Below are positions 49,694 through 61,163 of a DNA stretch of 64,000 bases, in pieces; within the stretch, counting starts at the first letter, position 1; every line of letters starts with the position of its first letter. This DNA comes from Crithidia expoeki (Eukaryota; Euglenozoa; Kinetoplastea; Trypanosomatida; Trypanosomatidae). Below the pieces are notes generated by a model. It had not been told where the DNA came from. It saw only the letters and a list, made by a program, of their open reading frames with translations, and ran no database searches. The stretch is from positions 434,001 to 498,000 of the forward strand of contig OESE01000215.1 of NCBI GenBank assembly GCA_900240875.1. Reading direction: 5' to 3'. The translations under genes were made by a program, and so were the position numbers.

Positions 49694-50625
49694 TATCAAA
49701 AATTGTGCAGGTAACCCAGTATGAAAAAGAGAAGTTATTAACAGCATGAGAGACACTTGGACGTATTTGAGTACACAAAAGAAATCGAAAGCAAATACTA
49801 GGGACCTGTGTTTACCTTGGAGGCGAGCGAAAGAGGGAAACGCACGGAAAGTGTGTAACAGGAAAAACAGGTGGTTACTGCCTTATATGACGACAGGCTC
49901 AGGAGGGAGGGAATGCAGAGTAAAGCCCAAACTAGTACTCTGATTAATGCACTTTAGCAAGGCAGGTAAAGAGCATTCGTATGCCGAGACGTTTCTGGCA
50001 ATAATTAATGTATCAGCACATGGGCAGACTACCTGCCTTGGAAAAAGACCGAAGAAACGCGTCAACAGTTGGCGGTGAGGTACATCGCAAAACGTACTTT
50101 AAAGTGCATTTGAGCATTTCTGCGAGAAGGAAAGACAGAAATTAGAAACAAACAAGCAAGCAAAACAACACCAGATGTTGTTCAAAGTGTGATGATGCAG
50201 GCGCCCGTTTGGAAAAACGCAAGAAACTAAAAAAAAACATGAAATGCGTGACGGCTGGTGGGGGAAGATGAAACTGACGGGTGGCCACGCAGATTCAAGA
50301 TGGGTTAAATTGCACCAAAACGTTTTGTTGCGCACACAAAAAGAACTAGAGTAGTGCAGCGCAGTGGTGCAGGGACGCTGAGAGACAACGAGCGAATACT
50401 TCATCCATGCACAGCAGAACACATACTCCAAAGTTAACGTGGCGATTGTTTTACTCATTCACTTAAAAAGCAAGCTTATGCTCTTCCAGCAGATCCATCG
50501 CCGCTTGACAGACACCATTGATTCCATCGCTCCTCATCTTGCTAGCAGTGACCTTTTGACACGCCTACATTTGGAGCGATAGAAGACAAAGGTGATTCGG
50601 TGCCTCCTTCTTCGCAGAGTCCGTT
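49694..50625. other. type I spacer between M3 and M2
   Basis: 932 bp with a T-rich stretch (minus strand) and AG near 49760-49800 as likely acceptor for M2. Repeated at 51958, 54222 and 59000. No gene. Confidence 0.65.
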
Positions 50626-51957
50626 TCAACCATGTTGCCTCTTCAAAAGAACACTGAAGACTACTGCAACTTTGAGAAATGATGTGTTGCCCCCCGCATC
50701 GTAGTCGCACACGATGGGTACGCCGCGGCGTTCCAGCGTGTAGTCCGTAGCGAGGTAGAACACCAGCGACAGACCCATGGCGGTGGCGGCGCAGAGGAAC
50801 ATCTTGCGTGGACCTATCAAGCTGTACAGAGTACCGGCCACCAGGTTGCCGATCACCGGGCCCACGCCGCTGGTAAAGGTGAAGAGCACACCGGTGGCGG
50901 AGCTAGACAGCTTGGGCGGGAATGCGCGTGCGATAAGGTGGACGGACGGCAGCCACATGAAGGAGAACGTGACGCCGTGCAGCGGCTCGATCAGCAGCAC
51001 CCACCACGGGTTGCGCAGCAGCGAGTAGCACAACACGCGGAAGGTCCACACGCTCATTGCAATGGACATCATGTTGCGCTCCGTGAACATGCGGTGCAGC
51101 CGCGCCGACATCTGAAACAGCGGGATCTCCGTACTGACGGTCAGGATGACGGTGAGGCCCATCAGAATTTCCGAGCCTCCAAGCTTCTTCAAAAAGAGGA
51201 AGAGGTAGTTGTCGATGATGCTGTAGCCTGTACCCATCATCGTCGAGGCAAAAAGGAGCATCATTACACGCTTGTTGAAGGCCAGAAGATGCAGCACCTC
51301 CTTGAAACGGACCGGCACCTTCTCGATCTCCTCGTACGGCTTCGCCACATACATGCAGTACACTAGGCCCCATTGGCCAACAAAGTACTGCACCGCCACC
51401 GCAACCCACGTCCCTGTCCAGGAGTAGATGAGCGACGATGCAAAGCAGCCAATGCCCCACCCGTACGCTGCGTATGAGCGAACGTAGCTCCACGCACTGG
51501 ATCGCCCCTCCTTCGGGAACATCATCAAGATACGTTGGTCCAACAACGGACCTATGATCGTACGCGCTGCCGTCATAATCAGAAAGAAGATAATCACAAG
51601 GTAGCGTGGCCTGGAGGCGGTGTAGCCGAGCATGGCAGTACTTGTGACGGCGATGCTGGCCATCATCATCTGCGTTTCACAGCGAAACTTGTCAGCCAGG
51701 TAGCTTAACGCGGGGAGGAGCGTCATGCACAGCAGTGGGCTGCAGGCAATCAATATACCAATTTCGTATGGCTGAAAGCCTTTTCCGTCAAAGATTTGGC
51801 CGTAGAAGGCACAGATGCCGTTTCCGAAGGAGTTGCCGAAGTAGCCAATAATGGCTGGCATCGGGTTCACCACCGCAGTGCCACCAGATGCGACGCCGCA
51901 GTCGGACGTACGTCGCGGACCGTCACTGGCCGCGTGGTCCCGCGGTGACTGCGACAT
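50626..51957 (-). CDS. MFS transporter M3, alpha/beta chimera, short tail
   Basis: 443 residues. The 5' end is alpha type (MSQSPRDHAA, intact helix 1). After VPIVCDYDAG the protein switches to the short tail GGNTSFLKVAVVFSVLLKRQHG seen in beta copies. The tail is hydrophobic and basic, unlike the acidic alpha tail, and could change trafficking or stability. Carries G at 50872, like M1 and M2. Confidence 0.88.
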   Translation of the reverse strand: MSQSPRDHAASDGPRRTSDCGVASGGTAVVNPMPAIIGYFGNSFGNGICAFYGQIFDGKGFQPYEIGILIACSPLLCMTLLPALSYLADKFRCETQMMMASIAVTSTAMLGYTASRPRYLVIIFFLIMTAARTIIGPLLDQRILMMFPKEGRSSAWSYVRSYAAYGWGIGCFASSLIYSWTGTWVAVAVQYFVGQWGLVYCMYVAKPYEEIEKVPVRFKEVLHLLAFNKRVMMLLFASTMMGTGYSIIDNYLFLFLKKLGGSEILMGLTVILTVSTEIPLFQMSARLHRMFTERNMMSIAMSVWTFRVLCYSLLRNPWWVLLIEPLHGVTFSFMWLPSVHLIARAFPPKLSSSATGVLFTFTSGVGPVIGNLVAGTLYSLIGPRKMFLCAATAMGLSLVFYLATDYTLERRGVPIVCDYDAGGNTSFLKVAVVFSVLLKRQHG

Positions 51958-52889
51958 TATCAAAAATTGTGCAGGTAACCCAGTATGAAAAAGAGAAGTT
52001 ATTAACAGTATGAGAGACACTTGGACGTATTTGAGTACACAAAAGAAATCGAAAGCAAATACTAGGGACCTGTGTTTACCTTGGAGGCGAGCGAAAGAGG
52101 GAAACGCACGGAAAGTGTGTAACAGGAAAAACAGGTGGTTACTGCCTTATATGACGACAGGCTCAGGAGGGAGGGAATGCAGAGTAAAGCCCAAACTAGT
52201 ACTCTGATTAATGCACTTTAGCAAGGCAGGTAAAGAGCATTCGTATGCCGAGACGTTTCTGGCAATAATTAATGTATCAGCACATGGGCAGACTACCTGC
52301 CTTGGAAAAAGACCGAAGAAACGCGTCAACAGTTGGCGGTGAGGTACATCGCAAAACGTACTTTAAAGTGCATTTGAGCATTTCTGCGAGAAGGAAAGAC
52401 AGAAATTAGAAACAAACAAGCAAGCAAAACAACACCAGATGTTGTTCAAAGTGTGATGATGCAGGCGCCCGTTTGGAAAAACGCAAGAAACTAAAAAAAA
52501 ACATGAAATGCGTGACGGCTGGTGGGGGAAGATGAAACTGACGGGTGGCCACGCAGATTCAAGATGGGTTAAATTGCACCAAAACGTTTTGTTGCGCACA
52601 CAAAAAGAACTAGAGTAGTGCAGCGCAGTGGTGCAGGGACGCTGAGAGACAACGAGCGAATACTTCATCCATGCACAGCAGAACACATACTCCAAAGTTA
52701 ACGTGGCGATTGTTTTACTCATTCACTTAAAAAGCAAGCTTATGCTCTTCCAGCAGATCCATCGCCGCTTGACAGACACCATTGATTCCATCGCTCCTCA
52801 TCTTGCTAGCAGTGACCTTTTGACACGCCTACATTTGGAGCGATAGAAGACAAAGGTGATTCGGTGCCTCCTTCTTCGCAGAGTCCGTT
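51958..52889. other. type I spacer between M4 and M3
   Basis: Repeat of 49694-50625 at 2,264 bp, except A instead of G in the codon that forms the upstream ATG of M2 (ATA here). No gene. Confidence 0.65.
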
Positions 52890-54221
52890 TCAACCATGTT
52901 GCCTCTTCAAAAGAACACTGAAGACTACTGCAACTTTGAGAAATGATGTGTTGCCCCCCGCATCGTAGTCGCACACGATGGGTACGCCGCGGCGTTCCAG
53001 CGTGTAGTCCGTAGCGAGGTAGAACACCAGCGACAGACCCATGGCGGTGGCGGCGCAGAGGAACATCTTGCGTGGACCTATCAAGCTGTACAGAGTACCG
53101 GCCACCAGGTTGCCGATCACCGGGCCCACGCCGCTCGTAAAGGTGAAGAGCACACCGGTGGCGGAGCTAGACAGCTTGGGCGGGAATGCGCGTGCGATAA
53201 GGTGGACGGACGGCAGCCACATGAAGGAGAACGTGACGCCGTGCAGCGGCTCGATCAGCAGCACCCACCACGGGTTGCGCAGCAGCGAGTAGCACAACAC
53301 GCGGAAGGTCCACACGCTCATTGCAATGGACATCATGTTGCGCTCCGTGAACATGCGGTGCAGCCGCGCCGACATCTGAAACAGCGGGATCTCCGTACTG
53401 ACGGTCAGGATGACGGTGAGGCCCATCAGAATTTCCGAGCCTCCAAGCTTCTTCAAAAAGAGGAAGAGGTAGTTGTCGATGATGCTGTAGCCTGTACCCA
53501 TCATCGTCGAGGCAAAAAGGAGCATCATTACACGCTTGTTGAAGGCCAGAAGATGCAGCACCTCCTTGAAACGGACCGGCACCTTCTCGATCTCCTCGTA
53601 CGGCTTCGCCACATACATGCAGTACACTAGGCCCCATTGGCCAACAAAGTACTGCACCGCCACCGCAACCCACGTCCCTGTCCAGGAGTAGATGAGCGAC
53701 GATGCAAAGCAGCCAATGCCCCACCCGTACGCTGCGTATGAGCGAACGTAGCTCCACGCACTGGATCGCCCCTCCTTCGGGAACATCATCAAGATACGTT
53801 GGTCCAACAACGGACCTATGATCGTACGCGCTGCCGTCATAATCAGAAAGAAGATAATCACAAGGTAGCGTGGCCTGGAGGCGGTGTAGCCGAGCATGGC
53901 AGTACTTGTGACGGCGATGCTGGCCATCATCATCTGCGTTTCACAGCGAAACTTGTCAGCCAGGTAGCTTAACGCGGGGAGGAGCGTCATGCACAGCAGT
54001 GGGCTGCAGGCAATCAATATACCAATTTCGTATGGCTGAAAGCCTTTTCCGTCAAAGATTTGGCCGTAGAAGGCACAGATGCCGTTTCCGAAGGAGTTGC
54101 CGAAGTAGCCAATAATGGCTGGCATCGGGTTCACCACCGCAGTGCCACCAGATGCGACGCCGCAGTCGGACGTACGTCGCGGACCGTCACTGGCCGCGTG
54201 GTCCCGCGGTGACTGCGACAT
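52890..54221 (-). CDS. MFS transporter M4, alpha/beta chimera, short tail
   Basis: Same 443-residue protein as M3. It differs at a silent site (C at 53136 instead of G), which it shares with M5, M6 and M7, so M3 and M4 are separable. Confidence 0.88.
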   Translation of the reverse strand: MSQSPRDHAASDGPRRTSDCGVASGGTAVVNPMPAIIGYFGNSFGNGICAFYGQIFDGKGFQPYEIGILIACSPLLCMTLLPALSYLADKFRCETQMMMASIAVTSTAMLGYTASRPRYLVIIFFLIMTAARTIIGPLLDQRILMMFPKEGRSSAWSYVRSYAAYGWGIGCFASSLIYSWTGTWVAVAVQYFVGQWGLVYCMYVAKPYEEIEKVPVRFKEVLHLLAFNKRVMMLLFASTMMGTGYSIIDNYLFLFLKKLGGSEILMGLTVILTVSTEIPLFQMSARLHRMFTERNMMSIAMSVWTFRVLCYSLLRNPWWVLLIEPLHGVTFSFMWLPSVHLIARAFPPKLSSSATGVLFTFTSGVGPVIGNLVAGTLYSLIGPRKMFLCAATAMGLSLVFYLATDYTLERRGVPIVCDYDAGGNTSFLKVAVVFSVLLKRQHG

Positions 54222-55153
54222 TATCAAAAATTGTGCAGGTAACCCAGTATGAAAAAGAGAAGTTATTAACAGTATGAGAGACACTTGGACGTATTTGAGT
54301 ACACAAAAGAAATCGAAAGCAAATACTAGGGACCTGTGTTTACCTTGGAGGCGAGCGAAAGAGGGAAACGCACGGAAAGTGTGTAACAGGAAAAACAGGT
54401 GGTTACTGCCTTATATGACGACAGGCTCAGGAGGGAGGGAATGCAGAGTAAAGCCCAAACTAGTACTCTGATTAATGCACTTTAGCAAGGCAGGTAAAGA
54501 GCATTCGTATGCCGAGACGTTTCTGGCAATAATTAATGTATCAGCACATGGGCAGACTACCTGCCTTGGAAAAAGACCGAAGAAACGCGTCAACAGTTGG
54601 CGGTGAGGTACATCGCAAAACGTACTTTAAAGTGCATTTGAGCATTTCTGCGAGAAGGAAAGACAGAAATTAGAAACAAACAAGCAAGCAAAACAACACC
54701 AGATGTTGTTCAAAGTGTGATGATGCAGGCGCCCGTTTGGAAAAACGCAAGAAACTAAAAAAAAACATGAAATGCGTGACGGCTGGTGGGGGAAGATGAA
54801 ACTGACGGGTGGCCACGCAGATTCAAGATGGGTTAAATTGCACCAAAACGTTTTGTTGCGCACACAAAAAGAACTAGAGTAGTGCAGCGCAGTGGTGCAG
54901 GGACGCTGAGAGACAACGAGCGAATACTTCATCCATGCACAGCAGAACACATACTCCAAAGTTAACGTGGCGATTGTTTTACTCATTCACTTAAAAAGCA
55001 AGCTTATGCTCTTCCAGCAGATCCATCGCCGCTTGACAGACACCATTGATTCCATCGCTCCTCATCTTGCTAGCAGTGACCTTTTGACACGCCTACATTT
55101 GGAGCGATAGAAGACAAAGGTGATTCGGTGCCTCCTTCTTCGCAGAGTCCGTT
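54222..55153. other. type I spacer between M5 and M4
   Basis: Third copy of the 930-bp spacer. No gene. Confidence 0.65.
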
Positions 55154-56323
55154 TCAACCATGTTGCCTCTTCAAAAGAACACTGAAGACTACTGCAACTT
55201 TGAGAAATGATGTGTTGCCCCCCGCATCGTAGTCGCACACGATGGGTACGCCGCGGCGTTCCAGCGTGTAGTCCGTAGCGAGGTAGAACACCAGCGACAG
55301 ACCCATGGCGGTGGCGGCGCAGAGGAACATCTTGCGTGGACCTATCAAGCTGTACAGAGTACCGGCCACCAGGTTGCCGATCACCGGGCCCACGCCGCTC
55401 GTAAAGGTGAAGAGCACACCGGTGGCGGAGCTAGACAGCTTGGGCGGGAATGCGCGTGCGATAAGGTGGACGGACGGCAGCCACATGAAGGAGAACGTGA
55501 CGCCGTGCAGCGGCTCGATCAGCAGCACCCACCACGGGTTGCGCAGCAGCGAGTAGCACAACACGCGGAAGGTCCACACGCTCATTGCAATGGACATCAT
55601 GTTGCGCTCCGTGAACATGCGGTGCAGCCGCGCCGACATCTGAAACAGCGGGATCTCCGTACTGACGGTCAGGATGACGGTGAGGCCCATCAGAATTTCC
55701 GAGCCTCCAAGCTTCTTCAAAAAGAGGAAGAGGTAGTTGTCGATGATGCTGTAGCCTGTACCCATCATCGTCGAGGCAAAAAGGAGCATCATTACACGCT
55801 TGTTGAAGGCCAGAAGATGCAGCACCTCCTTGAAACGGACCGGCACCTTCTCGATCTCCTCGTACGGCTTCGCCACATACATGCAGTACACTAGGCCCCA
55901 TTGGCCAACAAAGTACTGCACCGCCACCGCAACCCACGTCCCTGTCCAGGAGTAGATGAGCGACGATGCAAAGCAGCCAATGCCCCACCCGTACGCTGCG
56001 TATGAGCGAACGTAGCTCCACGCACTGGATCGCCCCTCCTTCGGGAACATCATCAAGATACGTTGGTCCAACAACGGACCTATGATCGTACGCGCTGCCG
56101 TCATAATCAGAAAGAAGATAATCACAAGGTAGCGTGGCCTGGAGGCGGTGTAGCCGAGCATGGCAGTACTTGTGACGGCGATGCTGGCCATCATCATCTG
56201 CGTTTCACAGCGAAACTTGTCAGCCAGGTAGCTTAACGCGGGGAGGAGCGTCATGCACAGCAGTGGGCTGCAGGCAATCAATATACCAATTCGATGCGCC
56301 TCAAAACCTTTCGCATGAAACAC
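55154..56323 (-). pseudogene. MFS transporter M5, degenerate 5' end, short tail (beta type)
   Basis: 389 open codons. Beta 5' end with the same TAG and FHAKGFEAHRIG sequence as M1, and the short tail ending KRQHG. First in-frame Met at 56254. Together with M7 it defines the beta gene type. An N-truncated protein lacking helix 1 is possible but a working transporter is unlikely. Confidence 0.65.
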
Positions 56324-57502
56324 ATTTGGCTATATAAGGTGGTAATACCCTTGCGGAACATCTTTTCCAAAGTAGCTAAGGATGACTGGAAGTGGTTTCG
56401 TCCTTTCTATAGGTGCAACAGTCGCGTCGCCTTTGCCGTTGTTGTGAGAAAAAGTTTACATATCCGTGGCGCGGAGTAAGGGTTTCTTTAGATCTACAAC
56501 TGCGTCGGCCGGTGAAAGAAGTTCGTCGCCATCCACGTTTCCAATGTTGTGTTCTTTGCTCACTGCGTAGATCCGCAGTGACTACAGCATTATTGGGAGG
56601 TGAAAAGTGTACTGAAGAAGAGTGGCAAATTGAAAGGTAGAGTTGATTGCGAAAGAAAACACGTTGAACATGTGTATTAATCAAGTGATCTGCAGACTTT
56701 TGAAAGGAGGAGAACAGGTTGTCAGAGCTGACAGGATGTAAACGGTCGAAACATAGCAAATGCAATTAAGAACGACGGTATGGTTGCTTAGCGACTGAAT
56801 GTTGCGAAGGAGATGCAGCGCTAAATACCAGTATTGAATAGAACTTGGGTATTGCGGGATATAGACCTGTTGGGAGCAACGTAGAAGACACAGAGAGGAG
56901 AGACACCTAGCCGAGTGAAAGAGTGTTATTTACTGCCACAACAAAGTGAGGTGTATTCCTCCTGTGTAAGCCCGTTTTAAACACAATTAACGCGAAATAA
57001 TTAGAATCCCTGTGTTGTAATTCCCTATGCACTGAAGTCAAAACCGTTGGACAACAGCGTGTGCAATCAAAACAAATCGTCTAGGGATATATTAAGGTGA
57101 ATTACTTCGTTGACATTTCCAGAATTAAAGCAGATGTGATAGCTAACCCTTATTGTTCTCGGATTGCTTTCCTAAGCCGCTTTTCCGGGGCTCTTAAAGT
57201 CCATCGGTTAAAGTGTACACAAACAAAGGGTGTCGAAAACAAAAGTGAGCGGCCAACATGCACTGGTATAAACAGAACAGGTTCTGTCTTCGCTGTTTAT
57301 ACGCCGTCGACCAATTTGAAAACAGAATTGGGAACACTGCAAGAACAACAAAAAAGGAAAAGAACCAGAGTCACAGAATTAACATGTTTCAGTTACACCA
57401 AAAAACAATAGAAGCTAAATTCAGCTTGCGAACACTGGTGGTGCGGAAAAACGGTAGCGTAACTCTGCAGCCCCGCGAATGGGTCTCATGAAAAACCGCA
57501 TA
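56324..57502. other. type II spacer between M6 and M5
   Basis: Same as 47018-48196. Always pairs the 3' end of an alpha gene with the 5' end of a beta gene. Confidence 0.7.
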
Positions 57503-58999
57503 TTACAATTTTGGCAGTTCGTCTTCGACCACGTCAAGCATGTTTTGACGTCCACCGTTCGCGCCTTCGCTCTCGGGTAGCAGCCGCAGCTGTGACCTCA
57601 TCGCTCCATTGCTGTTATCGGCTGACTGGTCCTCGCAAGGTGCTCTGTCGTCCTCAGAACCGCAATTCAGCTCTCTGTCATTTGCGGCAGTGGTAACTGT
57701 CACATCTGCTGCCGCCGCTCCTGTCGCATTGTCCTCCGCATCGTAGTCGCACACGATGGGTACGCCGCGGCGTTCCAGCGTGTAGTCCGTAGCGAGGTAG
57801 AACACCAGCGACAGACCCATGGCGGTGGCGGCGCAGAGGAACATCTTGCGTGGACCTATCAAGCTGTACAGAGTACCGGCCACCAGGTTGCCGATCACCG
57901 GGCCCACGCCGCTCGTAAAGGTGAAGAGCACACCGGTGGCGGAGCTAGACAGCTTGGGCGGGAATGCGCGTGCGATAAGGTGGACGGACGGCAGCCACAT
58001 GAAGGAGAACGTGACGCCGTGCAGCGGCTCGATCAGCAGCACCCACCACGGGTTGCGCAGCAGCGAGTAGCACAACACGCGGAAGGTCCACACGCTCATT
58101 GCAATGGACATCATGTTGCGCTCCGTGAACATGCGGTGCAGCCGCGCCGACATCTGAAACAGCGGGATCTCCGTACTGACGGTCAGGATGACGGTGAGGC
58201 CCATCAGAATTTCCGAGCCTCCAAGCTTCTTCAAAAAGAGGAAGAGGTAGTTGTCGATGATGCTGTAGCCTGTACCCATCATCGTCGAGGCAAAAAGGAG
58301 CATCATTACACGCTTGTTGAAGGCCAGAAGATGCAGCACCTCCTTGAAACGGACCGGCACCTTCTCGATCTCCTCGTACGGCTTCGCCACATACATGCAG
58401 TACACTAGGCCCCATTGGCCAACAAAGTACTGCACCGCCACCGCAACCCACGTCCCTGTCCAGGAGTAGATGAGCGACGATGCAAAGCAGCCAATGCCCC
58501 ACCCGTACGCTGCGTATGAGCGAACGTAGCTCCACGCACTGGATCGCCCCTCCTTCGGGAACATCATCAAGATACGTTGGTCCAACAACGGACCTATGAT
58601 CGTACGCGCTGCCGTCATAATCAGAAAGAAGATAATCACAAGGTAGCGTGGCCTGGAGGCGGTGTAGCCGAGCATGGCAGTACTTGTGACGGCGATGCTG
58701 GCCATCATCATCTGCGTTTCACAGCGAAACTTGTCAGCCAGGTAGCTTAACGCGGGGAGGAGCGTCATGCACAGCAGTGGGCTGCAGGCAATCAATATAC
58801 CAATTTCGTATGGCTGAAAGCCTTTTCCGTCAAAGATTTGGCCGTAGAAGGCACAGATGCCGTTTCCGAAGGAGTTGCCGAAGTAGCCAATAATGGCTGG
58901 CATCGGGTTCACCACCGCAGTGCCACCAGATGCGACGCCGCAGTCGGACGTACGTCGCGGACCGTCACTGGCCGCGTGGTCCCGCGGTGACTGCGACAT
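57503..58999 (-). CDS. MFS transporter M6, full length with long tail (alpha type)
   Basis: 498 residues, the same long-tail protein as M2 apart from Thr in FYLATDYTL and no extra upstream ATG. With M2 it is the only complete alpha gene, and it sits 9,306 bp from M2. Confidence 0.88.
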   Translation of the reverse strand: MSQSPRDHAASDGPRRTSDCGVASGGTAVVNPMPAIIGYFGNSFGNGICAFYGQIFDGKGFQPYEIGILIACSPLLCMTLLPALSYLADKFRCETQMMMASIAVTSTAMLGYTASRPRYLVIIFFLIMTAARTIIGPLLDQRILMMFPKEGRSSAWSYVRSYAAYGWGIGCFASSLIYSWTGTWVAVAVQYFVGQWGLVYCMYVAKPYEEIEKVPVRFKEVLHLLAFNKRVMMLLFASTMMGTGYSIIDNYLFLFLKKLGGSEILMGLTVILTVSTEIPLFQMSARLHRMFTERNMMSIAMSVWTFRVLCYSLLRNPWWVLLIEPLHGVTFSFMWLPSVHLIARAFPPKLSSSATGVLFTFTSGVGPVIGNLVAGTLYSLIGPRKMFLCAATAMGLSLVFYLATDYTLERRGVPIVCDYDAEDNATGAAAADVTVTTAANDRELNCGSEDDRAPCEDQSADNSNGAMRSQLRLLPESEGANGGRQNMLDVVEDELPKL

Positions 59000-59931
59000 T
59001 ATCAAAAATTGTGCAGGTAACCCAGTATGAAAAAGAGAAGTTATTAACAGTATGAGAGACACTTGGACGTATTTGAGTACACAAAAGAAATCGAAAGCAA
59101 ATACTAGGGACCTGTGTTTACCTTGGAGGCGAGCGAAAGAGGGAAACGCACGGAAAGTGTGTAACAGGAAAAACAGGTGGTTACTGCCTTATATGACGAC
59201 AGGCTCAGGAGGGAGGGAATGCAGAGTAAAGCCCAAACTAGTACTCTGATTAATGCACTTTAGCAAGGCAGGTAAAGAGCATTCGTATGCCGAGACGTTT
59301 CTGGCAATAATTAATGTATCAGCACATGGGCAGACTACCTGCCTTGGAAAAAGACCGAAGAAACGCGTCAACAGTTGGCGGTGAGGTACATCGCAAAACG
59401 TACTTTAAAGTGCATTTGAGCATTTCTGCGAGAAGGAAAGACAGAAATTAGAAACAAACAAGCAAGCAAAACAACACCAGATGTTGTTCAAAGTGTGATG
59501 ATGCAGGCGCCCGTTTGGAAAAACGCAAGAAACTAAAAAAAAACATGAAATGCGTGACGGCTGGTGGGGGAAGATGAAACTGACGGGTGGCCACGCAGAT
59601 TCAAGATGGGTTAAATTGCACCAAAACGTTTTGTTGCGCACACAAAAAGAACTAGAGTAGTGCAGCGCAGTGGTGCAGGGACGCTGAGAGACAACGAGCG
59701 AATACTTCATCCATGCACAGCAGAACACATACTCCAAAGTTAACGTGGCGATTGTTTTACTCATTCACTTAAAAAGCAAGCTTATGCTCTTCCAGCAGAT
59801 CCATCGCCGCTTGACAGACACCATTGATTCCATCGCTCCTCATCTTGCTAGCAGTGACCTTTTGACACGCCTACATTTGGAGCGATAGAAGACAAAGGTG
59901 ATTCGGTGCCTCCTTCTTCGCAGAGTCCGTT
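59000..59931. other. type I spacer between M7 and M6
   Basis: Fourth copy of the 930-bp spacer, with the ATA version of the upstream codon. No gene. Confidence 0.65.
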
Positions 59932-61101
59932 TCAACCATGTTGCCTCTTCAAAAGAACACTGAAGACTACTGCAACTTTGAGAAATGATGTGTTGCCCCC
60001 CGCATCGTAGTCGCACACGATGGGTACGCCGCGGCGTTCCAGCGTGTAGTCCGTAGCGAGGTAGAACACCAGCGACAGACCCATGGCGGTGGCGGCGCAG
60101 AGGAACATCTTGCGTGGACCTATCAAGCTGTACAGAGTACCGGCCACCAGGTTGCCGATCACCGGGCCCACGCCGCTCGTAAAGGTGAAGAGCACACCGG
60201 TGGCGGAGCTAGACAGCTTGGGCGGGAATGCGCGTGCGATAAGGTGGACGGACGGCAGCCACATGAAGGAGAACGTGACGCCGTGCAGCGGCTCGATCAG
60301 CAGCACCCACCACGGGTTGCGCAGCAGCGAGTAGCACAACACGCGGAAGGTCCACACGCTCATTGCAATGGACATCATGTTGCGCTCCGTGAACATGCGG
60401 TGCAGCCGCGCCGACATCTGAAACAGCGGGATCTCCGTACTGACGGTCAGGATGACGGTGAGGCCCATCAGAATTTCCGAGCCTCCAAGCTTCTTCAAAA
60501 AGAGGAAGAGGTAGTTGTCGATGATGCTGTAGCCTGTACCCATCATCGTCGAGGCAAAAAGGAGCATCATTACACGCTTGTTGAAGGCCAGAAGATGCAG
60601 CACCTCCTTGAAACGGACCGGCACCTTCTCGATCTCCTCGTACGGCTTCGCCACATACATGCAGTACACTAGGCCCCATTGGCCAACAAAGTACTGCACC
60701 GCCACCGCAACCCACGTCCCTGTCCAGGAGTAGATGAGCGACGATGCAAAGCAGCCAATGCCCCACCCGTACGCTGCGTATGAGCGAACGTAGCTCCACG
60801 CACTGGATCGCCCCTCCTTCGGGAACATCATCAAGATACGTTGGTCCAACAACGGACCTATGATCGTACGCGCTGCCGTCATAATCAGAAAGAAGATAAT
60901 CACAAGGTAGCGTGGCCTGGAGGCGGTGTAGCCGAGCATGGCAGTACTTGTGACGGCGATGCTGGCCATCATCATCTGCGTTTCACAGCGAAACTTGTCA
61001 GCCAGGTAGCTTAACGCGGGGAGGAGCGTCATGCACAGCAGTGGGCTGCAGGCAATCAATATACCAATTCGATGCGCCTCAAAACCTTTCGCATGAAACA
61101 C
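59932..61101 (-). pseudogene. MFS transporter M7, degenerate 5' end, short tail (beta type)
   Basis: Same open frame as M5 (389 codons; first Met at 61032). It is the first copy to be transcribed. Identity with M1/M5 upstream stops at 61163: beyond it the sequence differs but still reads TKPLGILSYFGK where M1 has TKPLPVILSYFGK, followed upstream by a TAG without ATG. So the beta 5' end exists in two diverged forms, both lacking a start codon. Confidence 0.65.
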
Positions 61102-61163
61102 ATTTGGCTATATAAGGTGGTAATACCCTTGCGGAACATCTTTTCCAAAGTAGCTAAGGATGC

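Larger units (their letters stand above)
45827..61163 (-). repeat. tandem array of seven MFS transporter genes
   Basis: Seven copies in the same orientation, called M1 (left) to M7 (right). M3 and M4 with spacers repeat at 2,264 bp. The block from M1 to the start of M3 recurs 9,306 bp to the right (M1 to M5, M2 to M6, M3 to M7). Two spacer types: type I of about 930 bp (before M2, M3, M4 and M6 starts) and type II of about 1,180 bp (before M1 and M5 starts). Array homology ends at 61163. Confidence 0.95.

Noticed and set aside
50938-51366. Repeated 142-codon plus-strand frame inside every transporter copy
   Set aside because: It is the antisense shadow of the conserved transporter core; its repetition only reflects the repeated gene.
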